42,666 nt of DNA from the NCBI GenBank assembly GCA_046726275.1, contig JBKPAF010000071.1:1-42666 (forward strand), given 5' to 3'. This stretch comes from DASXTW01 sp046726275 (GTDB lineage Bacteria > Actinomycetota > UBA4738). The position numbers and the translations under genes are program-made. Below, in pieces: positions 16,023 through 24,402 of the stretch. The stretch's first letter is position 1, and the number at the start of each line of letters is the position of its first letter. The notes under the pieces are model-generated. The model was not told the DNA's origin and searched no databases. It was given only the letters and a program-made list of their open reading frames with translations.

Positions 16023-17530
16023 GCCAGGGCCGCGTCCAACAGCTGGGCCTTACTGATCTTTCCCGTGGGGGTCATGGGCATCTCGTCGATGACCCGGATG
16101 GTCAGATGGGCCAGGTCGCGGCCGAGCTCCTGCTCGACGAAGCGACGCACCTCATTCGGGTCGATCTCGCCTCCCTTCAGCGTCACACAGGCCACGGGCT
16201 TGTGGCCGATGTCCGCGTCCGGCAATCCGATGAGCGCTGCCTCCCGGATGCCCGGGTAGCGCATCAGGACCTCCTCCACGTCGCGCGGGTACCAGAACGT
16301 CCCCGCCACGCGGAGGCGTTCCGACAGACGCCCGCGCACGAACACGAACTGGTCCGAGTCCATGTAGCCCACGTCCCCCGTGTGCAGCCACCCACTTCGA
16401 AGGGTCTCGGCCGTCTTCTCGGGAAGCTGCCAGTACCCGGCCATGAATCCGCCGCGAAGGCAGATCTCTCCGATGCTCCCGGGGGGGACCTCGTTCCCCT
16501 CGTCGTCCAGAATCCGAACCTCCTTGTCCGGCAGGGGCCGTCCACACGCCAAGACCTTCTCGTCGAGGACGGGATCGGGAGAACCGAGACCCACGAATCC
16601 GCCAAGCTCGCTCTGGCCATAGCTCTCGGCGAGGGTCACCCCCAGCTCGTCCCGCCACGCAACCTTCAGCTCGGGAGGGACCGGGGCGCCGCCGGAGACC
16701 GCCAGACGCAGCCTGGCGGGCGCGCGCCCCCGTTGGCGGGACTCGTCCAGTACGTCCCTGAGGATGGTCGGGTTCGCCGCGAGGATGGTGGCCCCGAGCT
16801 CCTCCAGGGAGACCCATCCCTTCTCCGCCTCCCACTTGCTCATCACGCATACGGTGGCTCCCCGGTGCAGTGCGGGCAGGAGGTTCGCCACGAGGTGATA
16901 GGAGCTGCTGAGGGCAGTCGGTCCCAGAGAGACGTCAGACCCCCCGACGCGAAGACGCTCGGCGATGCACCGGGTCGCGCGCATCGTCGGCTCGTGGGCC
17001 AGACACGCTCCCTTGGGATTCCCGGACGTCCCGGAGGTATACGAGAGGTGGGCCACGTCGTCCTCCGAGGTCCGGTCCGGAGGAGGTGTGGATGCCGCCT
17101 CCAGGAGTTCGGCCCAGGCGAGGGATCCGTCTCGGGCGCCGTCCAGGCAGACGTAGTGGCGGACACTGGCGAGATCGGGCCGGTGGCGCTCGATCGTCTC
17201 GTGATGGTCGCCTGTGTAGATCAGGACCGTCGGCTGCGCGTCGTTGACGTAGTAGTCGAGGTGGTCCGCGTACTGGACGTTCACCAGAGCACAGATGGCG
17301 CTCAGGCGCCATGCTCCGAACATCGCGAGGAGGTAGTCCATGCCATTGTGGGCGAAGACGCCCACGCGATCGCCGCGCTGCACGCCCAGACCGGCCAGGG
17401 CACCCGCGACCCTCTCCATGCCGCCGACGGCGCCCGCGAAGGAGAGGGTCCGGCCACGCTCGACCCAGTGGAAAGCTGTCTTCTCCGGTGTCCTGTTCGC
17501 CCCGTCCACGAGCAGTTGCTGCAAGAGCAT
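16019..17530 (-). CDS. Acyl-CoA synthetase / AMP-dependent ligase
   Basis: A 503-residue adenylate-forming enzyme that would activate a carboxylic acid with ATP and couple it to CoA. The P-loop-like motif YTSGTSGNPKG lies near residue 168, YGQSELGG near 306, WLHTGDVGYMD near 390, and the C-terminal PTGKI contains the expected catalytic lysine near 494. The hinge region (GRLSERLRVAGTFWYPRDVEE) departs from the usual GRxKDxI...GGxNIxPxEVE, which may mean an unusual acyl substrate. ATG 17530 is preceded by AGGAAAGGA. It follows the GntR regulator by 21 bases and overlaps the creatininase-family gene. Confidence 0.88.
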   Translation of the reverse strand: MLLQQLLVDGANRTPEKTAFHWVERGRTLSFAGAVGGMERVAGALAGLGVQRGDRVGVFAHNGMDYLLAMFGAWRLSAICALVNVQYADHLDYYVNDAQPTVLIYTGDHHETIERHRPDLASVRHYVCLDGARDGSLAWAELLEAASTPPPDRTSEDDVAHLSYTSGTSGNPKGACLAHEPTMRATRCIAERLRVGGSDVSLGPTALSSSYHLVANLLPALHRGATVCVMSKWEAEKGWVSLEELGATILAANPTILRDVLDESRQRGRAPARLRLAVSGGAPVPPELKVAWRDELGVTLAESYGQSELGGFVGLGSPDPVLDEKVLACGRPLPDKEVRILDDEGNEVPPGSIGEICLRGGFMAGYWQLPEKTAETLRSGWLHTGDVGYMDSDQFVFVRGRLSERLRVAGTFWYPRDVEEVLMRYPGIREAALIGLPDADIGHKPVACVTLKGGEIDPNEVRRFVEQELGRDLAHLTIRVIDEMPMTPTGKISKAQLLDAALA

Positions 17531-17551
17531 GTCCGGTCCTTTCCTATGCCA

Positions 17552-18373
17552 TCACCGGTGGGACGAGCGGCCGGCTCCATCCGCATGGGAAGGACCCAGG
17601 CGCGGACCCGGTCCTGCCCGTCGAATGACCTCCAGACGGATGCCGCTCGGGACGAACGACAGGACGTTCCACGCCAAGACCTGACCGTCTTCGCCCAGGA
17701 ACACTTCGTCCATGACCACCAGGGGGCTTCCCGAAGCCACATCGAGACGGCGGGCCCGGCGGGCGTCGCACGGCACGGCCGTGACCTCGGCCCGGGCGAA
17801 CCGGACGCGAGGGGAGTGCCGGCGCGTCATGAGCTCGGTGATGGAGTCCTCGAACTCTGCCCGCAGGATGTCGAACGAGATCACTTCAGCCGGCACCACA
17901 CTCTCCATCTCGGCGAGCGGGACACCGTCTCTCGCCTTGATGCGGGTGATGATCGACACGGGGCTGCCCCGTTCGATCTCCAACCTGCGCGCCTGTTCCT
18001 CGTCGGCCTCGCCCGGTCGGATCTGGACGTCCCTGGTTCTGCAGCGCCACCCCTGCCGGGCGGCAAGAGACTCGAGCGATTCGAGGGTCTCCAGGCCGAC
18101 GGCGGCCGGACCGTGAGGACCGAGGAACACCGTCCCGACACCCCGCCGCCGTTCCACCACCCGGGCCAGCTCCAGGTGACCCATGGCCTCCCTGATCGTG
18201 GAGCGGCCCACCCCCAGGAGCGCGCCTAGCTCCACCTCACTCGGCAGGCGCTCTCCGGCGGAGAGACCGTTGTCGGACACGTACGTCTGGATCGCCTCCA
18301 CGGCCTGGAGGTACAGTGGCCGGCGATCCCGCACCAGCGGGTTCCGAACCGACCTCATGGTCCGCCCGGCCAT
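17552..18373 (-). CDS. GntR-family transcriptional regulator (HutC/UTRA type)
   Basis: A 273-residue regulator. Residues about 17-80 form the GntR winged helix-turn-helix (LPSEVELGALLGVGRSTIREAMGHLE). The C-terminal part from about 95 fits the UTRA ligand-binding fold (GSPVSIITRIKARDGVPLAEMESVVP), placing it with HutC-like regulators that respond to small metabolites. The last 20 residues are low-complexity. The ATG overlaps the upstream stop as TGATG. As the only regulator in operon B it probably controls that operon. The natural target is the divergent region 24334-24395, where an inverted repeat is visible. Confidence 0.88.
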   Translation of the reverse strand: MAGRTMRSVRNPLVRDRRPLYLQAVEAIQTYVSDNGLSAGERLPSEVELGALLGVGRSTIREAMGHLELARVVERRRGVGTVFLGPHGPAAVGLETLESLESLAARQGWRCRTRDVQIRPGEADEEQARRLEIERGSPVSIITRIKARDGVPLAEMESVVPAEVISFDILRAEFEDSITELMTRRHSPRVRFARAEVTAVPCDARRARRLDVASGSPLVVMDEVFLGEDGQVLAWNVLSFVPSGIRLEVIRRAGPGPRLGPSHADGAGRSSHR

Positions 18374-18969
18374 CAGCCCCCCGTTCCCGCCCTGGCCGCG
18401 GCGACGGCCGCCCGCATGCGCGCGAACTCGACCACTTGCTTCCCCACCAGCTCCAGCTGGAAGCGTGCGACCTCATCGATGCATTCCCCGCCCGAGTCGA
18501 AGACGTCACCGCCCGTGTTGATGGTCGCTCCCATCGGCGTCGGCCATCCTCGGAGCGCATGCACCACCGAGCGCAGGCTCATGATCGTGGACATGGTTGC
18601 CTGCCAGCCGGTGGCTGTCGCGATCGAACCGACCGCCTTGCCGTCGAGGTACGGAGGGGTGTCGACTCGCATGTCCTCCAGGTAGTCGAGAGCGTTCTTC
18701 ACCATCCCTGACAGCGCCCCGTGATAGCCGGGCGAGGCGATGATCAGGCCGTCGGCCCGCCTGACCTCCTCCAGCAACCTGACGGCCTTCGGCGCCCGCT
18801 GGCGCGGATCCGGCTCGTACAGGGGCAGGAGGAGGTCGGCGGAGCCGAGCATCAGGGTCTCCGCCCCGGCCGCATCGGCGGCCGCCAGGCTCACCCGGAG
18901 CGCCAGCTCCGTGGTCGAGTTCGGCCTGGTCGAGCCGCCCAGCCCGAGGACGAAGACCGGTTCGGTCAC
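18373..18969 (-). CDS. NAD(P)H-dependent FMN reductase
   Basis: A 198-residue flavodoxin-fold reductase of the SsuE/NADPH-FMN reductase family. The FMN-phosphate loop is GSTRPNSTTE (about 12-21), and SPGYHGALSGMVKNALDYLED (about 79-99) is the second family signature. It would reduce free FMN for a partner monooxygenase. The LLM enzyme at 23161-24333 in the same operon is the obvious recipient, as in the SsuE/SsuD pairing. GTG start with a GTGA overlap to the upstream binding-protein gene; the stop overlaps the GntR start. Confidence 0.88.
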   Translation of the reverse strand: MTEPVFVLGLGGSTRPNSTTELALRVSLAAADAAGAETLMLGSADLLLPLYEPDPRQRAPKAVRLLEEVRRADGLIIASPGYHGALSGMVKNALDYLEDMRVDTPPYLDGKAVGSIATATGWQATMSTIMSLRSVVHALRGWPTPMGATINTGGDVFDSGGECIDEVARFQLELVGKQVVEFARMRAAVAAARAGTGG

Positions 18970-20135
18970 AGCCCGATGTTGGGGTCGATGAACTCATTCG
19001 TCGCGATGCGCTGTGGCGTCAGCCCCCCCGCCACCTCCACTCCCTTCCCCTGGAGGATCGGGATGAACGTGTCCATGAACTCCTGGATGCGGTCGAAGTC
19101 GTAGTCCCCCAGCGTGCTGTTCGGCCCGTTGGAGACCACCTTCAGGTCGCGCATCTTCTGGACGGCGTCCGCGTTCAGCTCCGGGGACAGGGTCCAGAAG
19201 GTGTTCATCGCCTTCACGATCTCGAGGATCTGGTTGTTGGTTGGCTCGGGATTGTTGATGTAGTCGACCTCTGACTGCTGGTACATGGGCACCAGCTTCT
19301 TGAAGCACTCGAAGTACTTGTTGATGTTGTCCGGCCTGGTCACGATGTTCGACTGGTAGATCGTCCAGCCGGAGTCGTGGAGGAGCAGGAAGTCCACGGG
19401 CTTCTTCCAGCCGTCGATGTCGTGCTCGTACTTGTACGGTTCGTTGGTGGCGAACCCCTGCTGGACCACCTTCCCCCCCGAGGCCACCCACCGAGCCGGG
19501 GAGCCGTCGTACGAGGCGTCGAGCTGACTCTGGTCGAGCTGCCCCGTCCCCACCATGTAGTCGGCCCACGCGGCGCCCTCGAAGTAAAGGACCGTGGCAC
19601 CGGACGCCTTCACGTCGGAGACCGTGCTGAAGTCGTACTGGGCCGGGTCGAACTGGATGATTTGGGGACCGATCTCCAGAGGGGCCACGACCCCGACGGC
19701 CGGCAGCGTGGCGTAGGTCTTCAACTGGTCACCCGTGTCGGCGAAGGCGATGAAGATGTCCTGGTCCGAGTACATCTGCGCTGTCGGCTGGGAGAAGCCG
19801 ATGAATGGTCCTCCCGCTCTGATCTCCATCTCGACGCCGGTGTTGCGAAGCGGGCCCGTGTACGTTCCCTTGCCCGCGTCGATCGTGCCGCCGGGCCCTA
19901 TCAAGTTGTAGGACGCTCCGTGTTCGACCTCCGGGAACCAGTCGGTCTGGAGAATGATCTTGTCCGGGCAGATGCCCTTGAGGCTCACGTCGTAGACCGA
20001 GCCACCGGGCGAGGTGGTCCCCCCGGCGGTCGGCGACTGAGGCGGAGTGGTCGTCGTGTCGTTGCCGCAGGCCGCGGCGACGATCGCGACCACCCCCAGC
20101 AGCGCCCACCGGCGGATCAGGTTCTTCCCTCGCAT
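18966..20135 (-). CDS. ABC transporter substrate-binding lipoprotein (NMT1/THI5-like)
   Basis: A 389-residue periplasmic-type binding protein. The signal peptide ends in a lipobox VAAAC with Cys23 as the lipidated residue, followed by a Thr/Ser/Pro/Gly linker to about 46. The mature domain begins ILQTDWFPEVEHGASYNLIG, the signature of nitrate/taurine/thiamine-precursor binding proteins. It should capture a small, probably N- or S-containing organic solute for the permease and ATPase encoded upstream. A strong GGAGG-rich ribosome site precedes the ATG. An 89-base gap separates it from the permease gene, the largest inside the operon, leaving room for an internal promoter. Confidence 0.87.
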   Translation of the reverse strand: MRGKNLIRRWALLGVVAIVAAACGNDTTTTPPQSPTAGGTTSPGGSVYDVSLKGICPDKIILQTDWFPEVEHGASYNLIGPGGTIDAGKGTYTGPLRNTGVEMEIRAGGPFIGFSQPTAQMYSDQDIFIAFADTGDQLKTYATLPAVGVVAPLEIGPQIIQFDPAQYDFSTVSDVKASGATVLYFEGAAWADYMVGTGQLDQSQLDASYDGSPARWVASGGKVVQQGFATNEPYKYEHDIDGWKKPVDFLLLHDSGWTIYQSNIVTRPDNINKYFECFKKLVPMYQQSEVDYINNPEPTNNQILEIVKAMNTFWTLSPELNADAVQKMRDLKVVSNGPNSTLGDYDFDRIQEFMDTFIPILQGKGVEVAGGLTPQRIATNEFIDPNIGL

Positions 20136-20224
20136 CCCCTCCTCCTTTCCTCCCCCCGGGCTGGTGAACGAACGTTCCCTCCGCGATCCGAACGTCGATG
20201 CGAAGTTTCCGGCCTACATGTCCC

Positions 20225-21133
20225 TCACTTCCTCGTCTGGGCCGACTCGTGCCACGAGCGCGTGAGCCGATTTCCGAGAAACCCGAATCCCCAGAACACC
20301 ACGATCCCCAGAAGCGAGGAGATGAGGATGGTCGTGATCAGCCTCTCCCCTGCGAGCTGCGACCGATAGATGTCGATCAGCCGTCCGATCCCCGGATTCC
20401 CCCGGCGGAAGAAGAAGTCGCCCACGATCGCGCCGATCACAGACAGGCCCGCCGAAATGCGGAAGCCCGTGAAAATGGCAGGAAGGGCGCCGGGGAACTG
20501 GAGCTTCAGCAGACGTGTGGACCGGCCAGCGCCGTGAAGGGTGAACAGATCATGCAGGGCGGGGTCGGCGGACTTCAGGCCGAACAAGGTGTTCGTGATG
20601 ATGGGGAAGATCGAGATCATCACACAGGCGATGACCCGTCCCTTGAAGTCGTAGTCGAACCAGAAGCCGACGAGGGGCACAATGGCGATGATCGGGATCG
20701 TCTGGATGATCACCGCGTAGGGATAGGTCGACCGCTCGATCCACGTGGCCTGGGACATGAGGACTGCCCAGGACACCCCTACGACGATGGAGATGGCCAG
20801 GCCCAGCATCGCCACATACATGGTGGGAAGCAGTCCGGTCAGGAGGATCTCCTGGAAGTTGTTCCAATCCAGGATCCCCACCTTTACCACTTCGTGGGGC
20901 GGCGGCAGGAGGAACCGCTGGGTGGGCTGGAGGAAGATGTAGCTCAGGAAGTACCACACGCCCACGATTAGGGCCGCGACCGCGATGGGTGGACCGGCGA
21001 TCGTGATGACCTGGCGGAGGAACCCGCCCTTTCTCTCGGGTCCTTCGGGTTGCGTCTTGACCCTCTGGACCGGCCCGGCCTCCGGGGAAACCACCGGGTG
21101 CGCTATCGCCTCGTCGTCGCGAACGGGCCTCAC
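20225..21133 (-). CDS. ABC transporter permease (SsuC/TauC type)
   Basis: A 302-residue inner-membrane permease of the binding-protein-dependent family with about six helices after a roughly 40-residue polar N-terminus. The coupling-helix region (GAGRSTRLLKLQFPGALPAIFTGFRISAGLS, about residues 220-250) carries the conserved EAA-type loop that contacts the ATPase. GTG 21133 overlaps the ATPase stop (GTGA). The 89 bases downstream, before the binding-protein gene, contain the 8-base palindrome GAACGTTC at 20170-20177; I see no clear terminator there. Confidence 0.88.
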   Translation of the reverse strand: MRPVRDDEAIAHPVVSPEAGPVQRVKTQPEGPERKGGFLRQVITIAGPPIAVAALIVGVWYFLSYIFLQPTQRFLLPPPHEVVKVGILDWNNFQEILLTGLLPTMYVAMLGLAISIVVGVSWAVLMSQATWIERSTYPYAVIIQTIPIIAIVPLVGFWFDYDFKGRVIACVMISIFPIITNTLFGLKSADPALHDLFTLHGAGRSTRLLKLQFPGALPAIFTGFRISAGLSVIGAIVGDFFFRRGNPGIGRLIDIYRSQLAGERLITTILISSLLGIVVFWGFGFLGNRLTRSWHESAQTRK

Positions 21134-21882
21134 GCGTGTCCCTCTCTGAGCAGCGCGGACACCTGGCCGGCCACGCCGGCGAACTCCGGTTCGAACCGAA
21201 GCTCGGGTGCTCTCGGGTAGCCGAACGGCACCTCCACCTGGCCGAGGATCCGCCCAGGACGACCCGACATCACCAGCACGCGGCCCGCCAGGAACACCGC
21301 TTCGAGGATGGAGTGCGTGACAAACAGTCCCGCGAACCGCTCCAGCATGAACAGGCGGAGCAGCTCGTCGTTCAGGCGGCCCCGAGTGATCTCGTCCAGC
21401 GCCCCGAAGGGCTCGTCGAACAAGGCCACTTCGGGCTTCATGGTGAGCGTGCGGGCCAGGGACACGCGCATGCGCATCCCCCCCGAGAGCTGCTTGGGAT
21501 GGTTGCTCTCGAACCCCTTCAGGCCGACCAGGTCGATGGCTTCCTCAGCGCGCTTCCCACGGTCCGCCTTCGGGAGCCCGTGCAACTCTCCCAGCAGCTC
21601 CACGTTCCCCTGGACCGTCCGCCACGGGAGCAGCGTTGCGTCCTGGAACACGAATCCGAGGTTGGTCCCGCCGACCTTGACCCGCCCCGCGGTGGCGTTC
21701 TCCAGACCGGAGGCGATCCGAAGCAGGGTGGACTTGCCGCACCCCGATGGGCCGACGACTGCCACGAACTCCCCCCAGTCGACCTGGAAGCTGACATCCT
21801 GGAGTGCGTGGGTCCCGTTCGGAAACACCATCGACACGCGGTCGAAGGCCAGCGCTTCCGTCGCCCGGCGGGCTTCCGTCAC
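21130..21882 (-). CDS. ABC transporter ATP-binding protein (SsuB/TauB type)
   Basis: A 250-residue ATPase that powers import through the adjacent permease. Walker A is GPSGCGKST, the signature is LSGGMRMRVSLART, Walker B with catalytic Glu is VALFDEPFGALDE, and the switch His is in LFVTHS. GTG 21882 is chosen because it gives the four-base GTGA overlap with the upstream amidohydrolase that recurs in this operon; GTG 21888 is possible and adds two residues. The D-loop and H-loop look intact, so it should be functional. Confidence 0.92.
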   Translation of the reverse strand: MTEARRATEALAFDRVSMVFPNGTHALQDVSFQVDWGEFVAVVGPSGCGKSTLLRIASGLENATAGRVKVGGTNLGFVFQDATLLPWRTVQGNVELLGELHGLPKADRGKRAEEAIDLVGLKGFESNHPKQLSGGMRMRVSLARTLTMKPEVALFDEPFGALDEITRGRLNDELLRLFMLERFAGLFVTHSILEAVFLAGRVLVMSGRPGRILGQVEVPFGYPRAPELRFEPEFAGVAGQVSALLREGHA

Positions 21883-23147
21883 CGCCACAGGTACGCCTCC
21901 AGGGCCGGACGATCGGAGGCGTTCGACCCAGTGGACCCGATCACGTGCCGGGCCACGCTGGTCCGGGATGTCAGCTGCCCCCTCGAGAAGACGAATCGAT
22001 CCTCGCTGGCTGTGGCGATGACCTCCTGAAGGGAGGACCCGGCCACGGCCACGAGCTCGGCCGGTGAGCCGGGCTCCACGTCGACCCGCGGAAGGCCCAT
22101 GGCGTTCCGAGCCCCCGCGCTCACCAGCTCATACGCCTCGGACGGGGTCAGGTGGCCGGCCGCGACCAGCAGGCTCGCCGTCTCCAGCGGGTCTCCCCGC
22201 CCGAGCGGGTTGAAGGCATCCTGGACGTTGTCCGCGCCTGCCGCCACGGTGACGCCGGCGTCGAGGAGCGCGCGGACCGCGGTCAGGCCGCGCGGGGGGG
22301 AGGTAGCCGACCGCCTGCCCTGCAGGTACAGGTTGGTCTGGGGAAGGACCACCACGGAGACGCCGGCCGCGGCAAGGTCTCCCGCCACTCGGGCCTGCAC
22401 CTCTGCAGGCTGGACGCCGAGGCTCACACAATGGCTGGCGGTGACGGAGTGCGGGAAGCCGTCGATTACCCTGCGGACCAGATCGGCCAGACCCAGCATG
22501 GAGGGGTTGAGCGTCTCGTCCATGTGCAGGTCGACCGGCCTTCGGTACTCGGACGCCGTCTCCATGCAGAACTCCAGGGCCGCCGCCGGATCGGGGTCGA
22601 CGTGGGGGGCGCCTCCAACCAGGTCCGCGCCGGCCTCCATGGCAGCCCGAAGGAAGGCCCGGTTCTCGGCCCCCTCTGGACCGGTGAGCGGCCTCGAGAC
22701 CAAAGCCGCCACCTGCAAGGGAAGGATCTCGGCGAGGTCATCGCGAAGGGTCAGGATCGCCTGGAGCCCTCGCAGCTCGATGCCCTCACCTACGTCGACG
22801 TGCGTTCGGATGGCCGTCACACCGTGGGCCAGGCTCCGCAGGGCCGCGCTCCGAGCTCGTTCGAACACATCGGCCACCGTGAGTCCGACGCGATAGGCCA
22901 GCCAGGCCTCGATCGCCCCCTCCAGGTCGCCGGCCGGGTTGGGGACCTCGGCCGCGGTGAAGGCCTTGTCCAGGTGGGCGTGTGGCTCGGCGGGCGCGGG
23001 AACCAGGAGATAGCCGGTGTGGTCCTGCACGTCTTCATCCGGGTCCCGCCGCAAGCCCCCGGCTGGAGCAACCTCGGTGACCCGGTCTCCGATGGTCCGG
23101 ACGTCGACGAGAGCCCCGTGGGCGAGCGTCGCCGCGCGCAGCAGCAT
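21879..23147 (-). CDS. Cytosine deaminase-like amidohydrolase
   Basis: A 422-residue metal-dependent amidohydrolase resembling the CodA/N-isopropylammelide branch, which deaminates or hydrolyses pyrimidine- and triazine-like rings. Metal ligands: PHAHLDKAF (His56, His58), a HVDV block near 115, DLHMDET near 208, TASHC near 238 and GADNVQDAF (Asp near 304). It lies 13 bases after an LLM monooxygenase and overlaps the ABC importer ATPase, suggesting it acts on the imported compound or its oxidised form. Cytosine itself is only one possibility. Confidence 0.86.
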   Translation of the reverse strand: MLLRAATLAHGALVDVRTIGDRVTEVAPAGGLRRDPDEDVQDHTGYLLVPAPAEPHAHLDKAFTAAEVPNPAGDLEGAIEAWLAYRVGLTVADVFERARSAALRSLAHGVTAIRTHVDVGEGIELRGLQAILTLRDDLAEILPLQVAALVSRPLTGPEGAENRAFLRAAMEAGADLVGGAPHVDPDPAAALEFCMETASEYRRPVDLHMDETLNPSMLGLADLVRRVIDGFPHSVTASHCVSLGVQPAEVQARVAGDLAAAGVSVVVLPQTNLYLQGRRSATSPPRGLTAVRALLDAGVTVAAGADNVQDAFNPLGRGDPLETASLLVAAGHLTPSEAYELVSAGARNAMGLPRVDVEPGSPAELVAVAGSSLQEVIATASEDRFVFSRGQLTSRTSVARHVIGSTGSNASDRPALEAYLWR

Positions 23148-23160
23148 CAGCCGGTCGGTC

Positions 23161-24333
23161 CTAGCTCACCTGGGTGGGGGCCAGGTCGAGCAGGGGCAGG
23201 ACCTCCTCGGCGAACCGGGTCATCTGCTCCTCGGCCTGCTTGTACGTCTCGCCCGGAAACTGAGGGATGATCGTGATCGTCCGGAGCGAGAGCATCTGTC
23301 GGTAGAACTCGACGCCCTCCGCCACTTCCTCCGAGGTGCCAACTGTCCAGACCCTCTGCTCCAGGGACTGCTCCAGCGTGGGGATCAGACCCGGTTCCGC
23401 CGGCTTGCCGTCGTCCCCCATGTAGCCGCGGCTCCATCCGTACGGACCGAGGAACTTCCAGAACTCGTCGTGACCCGGGCGAGCCGTTTCGAGAGCCTTC
23501 TCGTGGGTGTCATCGATGTGCATGTTCAGCACGAGCATCCTCTTGGCTCCGGGCTCGAGTGGACCCCCGAACGTCTCGTCGTGGAGGTCGGCGTAACGGT
23601 CCCAGAACCGCTTGAGGAAGGCGTGATGCATCAGCCAGAACACGCCGTTGTAGCCCTTGCGGGGAACGGTCTCCAGGGTGGGAGGCGAGGTGATCGCCTG
23701 CCAGATCTCGTACGGGTATTTGGGCCGAGGAACGAGCGTCAGAGTCTGGACGGTCCCCCCTCGATCCGGCAACCCAGGCGGGGGGAGGTGGAAGTGCTTG
23801 CCCTGGAAGGAGAACGTCTCGTTGTCCAGGGCGAGCGTGATGATCTCCATCGCCTCGTCCATGACCTCGCGGTTGATCCGGTCCGCCTCGGCCTTGTCCG
23901 GGTTGTCCCAGGACCCCACGACGGTTCCGAGCGACTGTGCCTCCCGCGGGACCGTGCCCCTGCCCACGCCGAGGATTCCTCGGCCCCCGGAGAAGTTGTG
24001 GAACACGGCGAAGTCCTCGGCCAGCCGGAGCGGATGCCACTGGGGAACGATGTTGAACAGGGCCCCGATCTTGATCCGTTGGGTCCTCTCGGCGAGGATG
24101 GCCCCGAACAGGATGGCATTGGGGATGACCTCATAACCCTCGTACTGGAAGTGGTGCTCGGTGAGCCAGAAGCTGTCGTAACCGAGCTCCTCGGCGCGGA
24201 CACCGACGTCCAGCATGCGCTCCTGGGCGTACCAGATCTCCGGCTGTCCGTAGCGGCGCTCGGTCGGTGCGGGGGGCCCGGCTCCGGCGTCCTCCATCTC
24301 CACGCCCGCGAGGAAAAAGAGTCCCGTTTCCAT
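23161..24333 (-). CDS. LLM-class FMN-dependent monooxygenase (2), luciferase-like
   Basis: A 390-residue luciferase-like monooxygenase, probably using FMNH2 and oxygen. It shows the long-form N-terminus (METGLFFLAGVEME), GVRAEELGYDSFWLTEHHFQYEGY with the His pair typical of alkanal monooxygenase-like members, and GILGVGRGTVPREAQSLG. It is longer than the F420-type LLM proteins in the window and shares its operon with a dedicated FMN reductase. I set the start at ATG 24333 because the frame upstream (open to 24468) crosses the divergent promoter region. It is the first gene of operon B. Confidence 0.87.
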   Translation of the reverse strand: METGLFFLAGVEMEDAGAGPPAPTERRYGQPEIWYAQERMLDVGVRAEELGYDSFWLTEHHFQYEGYEVIPNAILFGAILAERTQRIKIGALFNIVPQWHPLRLAEDFAVFHNFSGGRGILGVGRGTVPREAQSLGTVVGSWDNPDKAEADRINREVMDEAMEIITLALDNETFSFQGKHFHLPPPGLPDRGGTVQTLTLVPRPKYPYEIWQAITSPPTLETVPRKGYNGVFWLMHHAFLKRFWDRYADLHDETFGGPLEPGAKRMLVLNMHIDDTHEKALETARPGHDEFWKFLGPYGWSRGYMGDDGKPAEPGLIPTLEQSLEQRVWTVGTSEEVAEGVEFYRQMLSLRTITIIPQFPGETYKQAEEQMTRFAEEVLPLLDLAPTQVS

Positions 24334-24357
24334 CGATCGGCGCCCCCTAGTGAACGG

Positions 24358-24375
24358 CTGACAGTAAGACGTCAG
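24358..24375. promoter_or_regulatory. Inverted repeat in divergent promoter region, possible GntR operator
   Basis: CTGAC and GTCAG flank an eight-base spacer inside the 62-base gap between the divergent LLM gene (operon B) and the FAD oxidoreductase gene. A dyad of this size fits binding of a dimeric regulator, and operon B encodes one. The assignment is inference; the arms are short. Confidence 0.35.
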
Positions 24376-24388
24376 ACAACTTGAAGTC

Positions 24389-24402
24389 AAGGCATATGCC
24401 TT
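24389..24402. promoter_or_regulatory. Perfect 14-base palindrome over the start codon of the FAD oxidoreductase
   Basis: AAGGCATATGCCTT is fully self-complementary and contains the ATG at 24396. It could be a protein-binding dyad, or could fold and mask the AAGG ribosome site and the start codon. Chance occurrence is possible. Confidence 0.4.

Noticed and set aside
16106..18229. 707-codon open frame on the plus strand across the acyl-CoA synthetase and GntR genes
   Set aside because: It spans two well-supported opposite-strand genes and their gap, and carries no recognisable domain.
15225..23147. Creatinine degradation by creatininase plus cytosine-deaminase-like enzyme as the function of operon B
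   Set aside because: Attractive, since CodA-like enzymes can deaminate creatinine, but there is no creatinase, sarcosine oxidase or hydantoinase gene, and both families are broad.
23017..24384. 455-codon plus-strand open frame opposite the LLM gene
   Set aside because: Shadow of the LLM gene; the minus-strand protein has clear family motifs.
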